DNA of 64,000 bases from Methylopila sp. 73B (lineage in GTDB: Bacteria > Pseudomonadota > Alphaproteobacteria > Rhizobiales > Methylopilaceae). The notes under the pieces are model-generated. The model saw only the letters and a program-made list of their open reading frames with translations, had not been told where the DNA came from and searched no databases. The stretch is taken from contig NZ_JAFV01000001.1 in the NCBI RefSeq assembly GCF_000526315.1, positions 2,418,001-2,482,000 of the forward strand, written 5' to 3'. Shown piece after piece: positions 60,046 through 64,000 of the stretch (its first letter is position 1; the number at the start of each line of letters is the position of its first letter). The position numbers were made by a program, and so were the translations under genes.

Positions 60046-60480
60046 CGTTTTGCCGAGGCCGGCCTGGCGATGCCGGCGGACAATGGCTGCGCAGGGGGCC
60101 GCGTCGTCTCGCGCCCTTCAGGGGCGGCCGTGCCGCCGCCCGCACCGCCTGGATTCCGAGTTTCACGGGTTTCACGTCAGGTGAATACGCCGGCGCCTCG
60201 CGCTCCGCGTCCCCCGGGCCTGTCACGGGACCCATCAGCCCGGCAGTTGGGGCTGTTCTCAACCGGCGGACTGATCGGTTCCGGCGCTGCGGCCGGAATG
60301 ACGGCGTTGGTCAGCACGTTGGCGACACCCGAGGGAGCTTGAGTCCAGGCCGCCCGCCTCGGCGGGGCCCCGCGGCTGAGATCGACGTGGTCGCAAGCGC
60401 GCCGGCGACCGGAACCGCAGATGTCGCGTCTTCGCGCACGAGGCCGTGATCGACCCAACGGCCCGGTTCGCAAGCCAATC
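60046..60480. other. Intergenic stretch without a supported gene
   Basis: About 435 bases between the terminator and the TetR promoter. Frames on both strands are open but low in complexity (Pro, Arg and Gly rich) with no ribosome binding site or family. GCGGCCGGAATGACGG at about 60290-60305 resembles the ends of the palindromic repeats at 12781 and 19114, so this may hold a decayed copy or a related dispersed repeat. Confidence 0.4.
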
Positions 60481-60485
60481 CTTTA

Positions 60486-60501
60486 CATACATTCATGTAT
60501 G
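60486..60501. promoter_or_regulatory. Candidate TetR operator
   Basis: CATACATTCATGTATG is a perfect 7+2+7 inverted repeat, 28 bases before the TetR start. It matches the style of operators bound by AcrR/TtgR-type repressors, which contain TACA and TGTA half-sites. It overlaps the likely promoter, so the gene is probably autoregulated. Confidence 0.7.
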
Positions 60502-60529
60502 AATAATAGTCGCGACAGGCAGGAGCGAC

Positions 60530-61168
60530 ATGCGCAAGACCAAGGCGGACGCGGAGCGGACGCGCGACCAGATCCTTGATGCGGCGGAGATGACCTTCTT
60601 CGAGCGTGGGGTCGCACGTTCGTCTCTCGACGACATCGCGCGCGCCGCCGGCGTCACCCGGGGCGCGGTCTATTGGCACTTCGCCAATAAGGTCGAGCTG
60701 TTCCTCGCCATGCAGGACCGCGCGTGGCTGCCGCAGGAGGACCTCTGCGAACAGCTCGCCGACACGCCGGACCGCGACCCGCTGGCGACCGTCGCCGACG
60801 TCGTCTGCGACATGTTCCGCCGGATCGCGACGGACGAAAGCCAGAAGCGGGTGCTCGCGATCCTGCTCCTGCGCTGCGAGTACACCGACGAGATGGCGGA
60901 AGCTCTCCGGCGCCGGAAAGAAGCCGACTGTTCGCTGGACGCGCGGTTCGGCGCCCTGTTCGCGGCCGCCGGCGGTCGCGGGCTGCTGCACCCGGCCTTC
61001 ACGCCGGCGCTGGCGCAAGGCGCGTTCCGGGCGCTGGTGTTCGGCGTGTTTCGCCGCTGGCTGGAGGCGCCCGAAGAGATGGACCTGACGGCCCAGGGCT
61101 GCGCCATGGTGCAGGCGTTCATCCGGGTTCTGGGCGAAGCCTCCAGCTCGAAGGCGGCGAGCGCCTGA
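60530..61168 (+). CDS. TetR-family repressor, AcrR/TtgR-like
   Basis: A 212-residue repressor. The DNA-binding domain includes RTRDQILDAAEMTFFERGVARSSLDDIARAAGVTRGAVYWHFANKVELF (about 10-58). The C-terminal ligand-binding part carries RRKEADCSLDARFGALFAAA and LVFGVFRRWLEAPEEMDL, resembling regulators of RND drug efflux pumps, which bind lipophilic compounds. A GGAGCGAC site is near the ATG. An acrAB-like pair usually lies divergent to such genes, but none is here; the only RND sequence in the window is the chimeric remnant at 34610-35692. Confidence 0.9.
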   Translation: MRKTKADAERTRDQILDAAEMTFFERGVARSSLDDIARAAGVTRGAVYWHFANKVELFLAMQDRAWLPQEDLCEQLADTPDRDPLATVADVVCDMFRRIATDESQKRVLAILLLRCEYTDEMAEALRRRKEADCSLDARFGALFAAAGGRGLLHPAFTPALAQGAFRALVFGVFRRWLEAPEEMDLTAQGCAMVQAFIRVLGEASSSKAASA

Positions 61169-61174
61169 CGAATT

Positions 61175-61202
61175 GCGGCCGCCGGATGGTTCCGGCGGCC
61201 GC
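61175..61202 (+). terminator. Likely terminator of the TetR gene
   Basis: GCGGCCGCCGG (61175-61185) pairs perfectly with CCGGCGGCCGC (61192-61202) over a six-base loop, six bases after the TetR stop. Only TTCCT follows, so termination strength is uncertain. Confidence 0.65.
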
Positions 61203-61578
61203 TTCCTCGCTCCATCGATCTCCGGTCCTCGACCCGCCGGAGTCCGGTGGGGACCCGAGCTGCGGGCGACGACCCAGCGTCCCCACGCGTCGCCCGCAGC
61301 TCACCCTCCCCTATCGCACAACGCTTGCGCGTCGCCATACGGGGGTCTTCCGCCGTCGCGCCAACGTCATGGAAATCGTGCACCACCTCGCCCGTGGCGA
61401 ACGCCGAGGCGGCCTGCTCCGAACGTCAGGACGGGCCGCCTCACCTATCGCCTCGAACCAGCGATCAGACGGAGCGGCATACAGCCCAAGCCGCTAGGCC
61501 CGGCGCGCGCGCCGGCGACGCCGCGAACGCAGGCCATCCCACGCGCAAGGTTGCTAAACACCAGTCCTGAGAGAATGT
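61203..61578. other. Intergenic stretch without a supported gene
   Basis: About 376 bases between the TetR terminator and the tRNA. Several frames are open, but none has a ribosome binding site, start and recognisable product. I see no integrase-type repeat of the tRNA 3' end here, so no sign of a site-specific insertion. Confidence 0.4.
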
Positions 61579-61655
61579 TGGTACCACCACCTGGGCTCGA
61601 ACCAGGGACCTCTAGATCCACAATCTAGCGCTCTAACCAACTGAGCTATGGCGGC
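61579..61655 (-). tRNA. tRNA-His (anticodon GTG)
   Basis: A 77-base tRNA with encoded CCA. The D-arm reads AGCTCAGTTGGTTAGAGC, the anticodon stem CTAGA/TCTAG encloses loop TTGTGGA (anticodon at plus-strand 61619-61621), and the T-arm is CCTGGTTCGAGCCCAGG. The acceptor stem is GCCGCCA paired with TGGTGGT (two G-U pairs). The discriminator base is A73, and the base before position 1 is T, so the usual extra G of tRNA-His is not encoded. This combination is known for alphaproteobacteria, whose HisRS does not need it. Confidence 0.96.
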
Positions 61656-61802
61656 ACCGGGCCTTTTCGGCGCGGCGGAACCTAGGCGAATCCGGACGCG
61701 CAGGCAAGCGGCGGCGGCGCATTTCCGACATGGGCTCCGCGCCCTTTGCGACGGAGCCGTTTGGCGCGGGCGCCGCCTCTTCGACAGACCGGCTCACGAA
61801 CG

Positions 61803-61832
61803 AAAACGCCCGGGCCTTGGGAGGCCCGGGCG
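61803..61832 (-). terminator. Intrinsic terminator of the phasin gene
   Basis: CGCCCGGGCCT (61807-61817) pairs perfectly with AGGCCCGGGCG (61822-61832). On the minus strand the stem is followed by TTTT (61803-61806) and CGTT. It lies 34 bases after the phasin stop at 61867. A classic intrinsic terminator. Confidence 0.88.
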
Positions 61833-61866
61833 CGGTAGTAAGCGACGTTCGCCTGTCAGCGGGGCG

Positions 61867-62343
61867 TCAGCGGGTCGGGGCGAACTTGAGACCCTTGGCC
61901 GCAACGTCCTGGAACGGCTTGGCGCTATCGGCCGCCGCGCGCTGCGCGAGCGCCGAAAGCTCCTTGGCCTGCGATCCGATGACGTCGAACTGCCTGCGGG
62001 CGTAGGAGGCCTGAAGCTCGACCGCTTCGCTCAGCGACTTGGCGGCGACGAGCGACGACAGGAAGTCGAAATGCGCGTTCACATTGCTGCGCGTCGCTTC
62101 GACCGACTTCTTGCCGAGCTCCTTGTAGTTCTTGGACAGCGTGGCGTAGACGTCCTCAAGCGCGTCCGTCGCCTCTTCCGAAGCGCTCTTCAGACGGCTG
62201 TAGTTCTGCTTGGCCTGCTGCACGCCCTTCTCGGCCAGATCGCGCACCTGCGCGGGGGTCTCGAAGGTCTTGTTCGCCGCCGCAGCGACGTCGTCGATCA
62301 CGTCATCCGCCTTGGCGGCGGCGGCCTTGGGAGAGGTTACCAT
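61867..62343 (-). CDS. Phasin family protein
   Basis: A 158-residue, wholly helical protein that would coat polyhydroxyalkanoate granules. The core FETPAQVRDLAEKGVQQAKQNYSRLKSASEEATDALED is the phasin pattern, and ARRQFDVIGSQAKELSALAQRAAAD forms the second helix. The N-terminus is Ala/Lys-rich and without signal peptide. It is the second of two phasin genes on the minus strand, with a terminator behind it. PHA synthase genes are not in the window. Confidence 0.92.
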   Translation of the reverse strand: MVTSPKAAAAKADDVIDDVAAAANKTFETPAQVRDLAEKGVQQAKQNYSRLKSASEEATDALEDVYATLSKNYKELGKKSVEATRSNVNAHFDFLSSLVAAKSLSEAVELQASYARRQFDVIGSQAKELSALAQRAAADSAKPFQDVAAKGLKFAPTR

Positions 62344-62503
62344 AGTCGTAGTCCTCAGCTCGTGCGGCGGAATCCGTCAACACGAAAGCCGCGCGATCCG
62401 CCGTGCCGCGCCGACCCGCAACCCGTCGAACGACAGGTCTTGTGTGCAGCGCAACATAAGCGGGCGATGGTGACGCATCAACCCCTTCGCCGGCCGTAAA
62501 CCG

Positions 62504-62872
62504 TTATTTTGTTTCCGGACGACGCCCTGAGAACTGTCCCTTTTCGTTTATCTGCTTCGTAAGTGTTTCGACTTGCGATTTTGCGAACTCTGTCTGGATC
62601 GCCACCATCTCGTGGAGGTCGCGCGCGCGCACGAGTTTTTGCGCATATGCGAAGGTGGCCGCGATGTTCGCTTCGGCGTAGGCGACCGCGGAGGCGTTCG
62701 CCTGGCGCGCCCGCTCGCCGACCTCTTCCTGCTGGCTTTCCAACGCCGTCGAGGCCTTCTGGGCGGCGTCCATGAAGCTGTCGAACGCCTTGCGGGCCTG
62801 CTCGACGCTCTTCTCCGCAAAATCGCGCATTTCGTTCGGTATCTCGAACTTGGGGTTCGCGTCGTTCGCCAT
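62504..62872 (-). CDS. Phasin family protein
   Basis: A 122-residue protein, shorter than its neighbour. It shows the phasin pattern FEIPNEMRDFAEKSVEQARKAFDSFMDAAQKAS and then YAEANIAATFAYAQKLVRARDLHEMVAIQTEFAKSQVETLTKQ. ATG 62872 is preceded by AAGGAG; the frame is open further up but through the promoter. It lies 160 bases upstream of the other phasin gene. The two may be co-transcribed or separately expressed. Confidence 0.92.
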   Translation of the reverse strand: MANDANPKFEIPNEMRDFAEKSVEQARKAFDSFMDAAQKASTALESQQEEVGERARQANASAVAYAEANIAATFAYAQKLVRARDLHEMVAIQTEFAKSQVETLTKQINEKGQFSGRRPETK

Positions 62873-63131
62873 CGGTCGCTCCTTGAGTTGGCGCTTGATC
62901 CCGAAGCCCTCGACGCGCGACGCCTCGTCGCGGACGAGCCCTCGCCTCCGTGGTAGCAGCGGCCCCAGAGCCGCGCAAACGTCCATTCGGCGAGCCGCGT
63001 TAACCCTCCCGCCCGATGCCGTTGGACTAGGGGCTAGGGCGGATGGACGGCGTTCCGCCCGATCGATATTTAAGTGTTTGTTAACGCACGCCGCCGCGCT
63101 CCCGTCGGGCCGGCGCGCCGGAGTGGCCCCA

Positions 63132-64000
63132 ATGACCGAGAACGCCCCCCTCGACGCGATCGCAGCCGACCCTCGGCTGGCGTCGCTCGACGGCGTCCTT
63201 GGTCCAGTCATGGCGCTGCGCGCCGACGGGGCGCTCGTCTGGGCGAACAAGGCGGCCCGCGCGCTGGAGCCTGCGGCGCGTTTCGATCCATCCACCATGC
63301 GGGCGGCGGCGGCCGCCGCGCGCGGCGGGCTCGCCCGGCTGCGGGTCGGCGCCGCAGGGGCGTTCGCCCCCCAGCTGTTCAAGGCGCAGTCGGTCGTGGT
63401 CGCAGGCGAGCCGCTCGTGGTGCTGGCCTCGCCCGAGGTCGCGCTCGCGGCGCTTGACGCATCGTCTGAGCCCGCGGTCGCCGCCCTTCATGAGCCGACC
63501 GCCGCGCCGACGCTGGCGGACGGCGCCGTCTTGAGGCCCGACGCTTCCCACGCCGTCGATGACGCCGACGCGCCGGCGGCGGAACCCTCCGCGGACACCC
63601 CGGAGAACGAAAAGGCCTCCACTTCGGAGCAGGCGCCCGCCGCTCCCCTCGCCGACCCCGCGGCGCTTCGTTTCGTGTTCGAGATCGACGCCGACGGCCG
63701 CATCGCCTTCGTCTCGCCGGACCTCGCCGACGTGGTCGGCGCGCCCGGGCGCGACCTCGTCGGGCGGGGCTGGACCGAGGCGTCGGAGACGCTCGGGCTC
63801 GACCCGGACGACGCCGTCGCGCGCGCGCTGTCGCAGCGAAGCGGCTGGAACGGGTTGGTGGTCTCCTGGCCGATCGAGGGCGGCCGCCGCCTGCCCCTTA
63901 CGCTCTCGGCGCTGCCGATGTTCGACCGCGGCCGCACCTTCATCGGCTTCCGCGGCCTCGGGCTCGCCGTCGCCGAACCCGCGTCCGAGGTTCCGGCCGA
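63132..64000 (+). CDS. PAS-domain sensor protein, probably a PdhS-like histidine kinase (partial)
   Basis: The first 289 codons of a gene running off the right edge. About residues 1-110 form a divergent sensor-like segment (DGVLGPVMALRADGALVWANKAARAL). An acidic, Ala/Pro-rich linker follows (about 110-175). A PAS-like domain begins with LRFVFEIDADGRIAFVSPDLADVVGAPGRDLVGRGW and contains LPLTLSALPMFDRGRTFIGFRG. That last part resembles the PAS region of PdhS/PleC-type cell-cycle kinases of Rhizobiales, so histidine kinase and ATPase domains are expected beyond the edge but not seen. ATG 63132 follows a short GTGGCCCCA without clear ribosome binding site. Confidence 0.75.
   Translation, partial: MTENAPLDAIAADPRLASLDGVLGPVMALRADGALVWANKAARALEPAARFDPSTMRAAAAAARGGLARLRVGAAGAFAPQLFKAQSVVVAGEPLVVLASPEVALAALDASSEPAVAALHEPTAAPTLADGAVLRPDASHAVDDADAPAAEPSADTPENEKASTSEQAPAAPLADPAALRFVFEIDADGRIAFVSPDLADVVGAPGRDLVGRGWTEASETLGLDPDDAVARALSQRSGWNGLVVSWPIEGGRRLPLTLSALPMFDRGRTFIGFRGLGLAVAEPASEVPA

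Noticed and set aside
61579-61655. tRNA-His as attachment site for a genomic island
   Set aside because: There is no integrase gene nearby and I see no duplicate of the tRNA 3' end; the flanking genes are housekeeping types.
1-64000. CRISPR arrays, insertion sequences, prophage genes or rRNA
   Set aside because: No evenly spaced direct repeats, transposase or integrase motifs, phage structural genes, or rRNA segments were seen on reading both strands.

Overview
The window is about 70 percent GC chromosomal DNA from an alphaproteobacterium, most likely of the order Hyphomicrobiales (Rhizobiales). The evidence is a MucR/Ros-type zinc-finger regulator, two phasins (polyhydroxyalkanoate granule proteins), rhizobial-style TRAP, tripartite tricarboxylate and ABC uptake operons with FCD-type GntR regulators, a PdhS-like PAS kinase fragment, and a tRNA-His with A73 and no extra 5' G, a trait of alphaproteobacteria. 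I cannot fix the genus. I see no integrase, transposase, phage gene or CRISPR array. The character is catabolic: nearly every block pairs an uptake system with oxidoreductases or dehydratases and a local regulator.

Layout. 1-3246 (minus): ABC ATPase fragment, a GntR regulator with two winged helices, and altronate dehydratase UxaA. 3524-10087: polar amino-acid-type ABC importer, a 2-keto-3-deoxy-L-arabonate dehydratase-like enzyme, alpha-ketoglutarate semialdehyde dehydrogenase, and their likely GntR regulator. 10200-17878: hexuronate/L-gulonate block (mannitol-dehydrogenase-family oxidoreductase, TRAP transporter, zinc alcohol dehydrogenase, mannonate dehydratase UxuA, GntR). 18066-23320: PdxA-family enzyme, TctBA, a 3-hydroxyisobutyrate-dehydrogenase-family enzyme and TctC. 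23423-28261: an AraC gene with a frameshift, then a PaoABC-type molybdenum aldehyde oxidoreductase. 28288-34607: ferric-siderophore receptor, binding protein and fused permease without an ATPase, plus an AraC regulator. 34610-38512: an in-frame adaptor/pump remnant of an RND efflux system, a small exported protein and a two-component system. 38613-41151: RTX protein, an AT-rich gap, a small gene behind a strong hairpin, and mucR. 41455-51613: MHS transporter, class II aldolase, aldehyde dehydrogenase, a two-ATPase ABC importer and a MarR regulator. 51730-53908: GMC oxidoreductase and flavin reductase. 53952-59041: glpR-glpD-glpK, with glpD frameshifted, and a second double-winged-helix GntR. 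59153-64000: MipA/OmpV protein, TetR regulator, tRNA-His, two phasins and the start of a PAS kinase.

How the genes work together. UxaA and UxuA both make 2-keto-3-deoxygluconate, from altronate and mannonate; the kinase and aldolase that would finish the route are not here. The arabonate-type dehydratase and the semialdehyde dehydrogenase form a separate route to 2-oxoglutarate. GlpK and GlpD feed glycerol into triose phosphate. Points most worth checking: the RND adaptor/pump chimera (34610-35692); a perfect 17-bp hairpin holding the ribosome binding site of a 106-codon gene (40542-40585); two GntR regulators with duplicated winged helices; an importer ATPase whose H-loop histidine is proline; a PdxA-family enzyme lacking the phosphate-binding GHT motif and any linked kinase; and two frameshifts that both vanish if one G is restored to a short G run.
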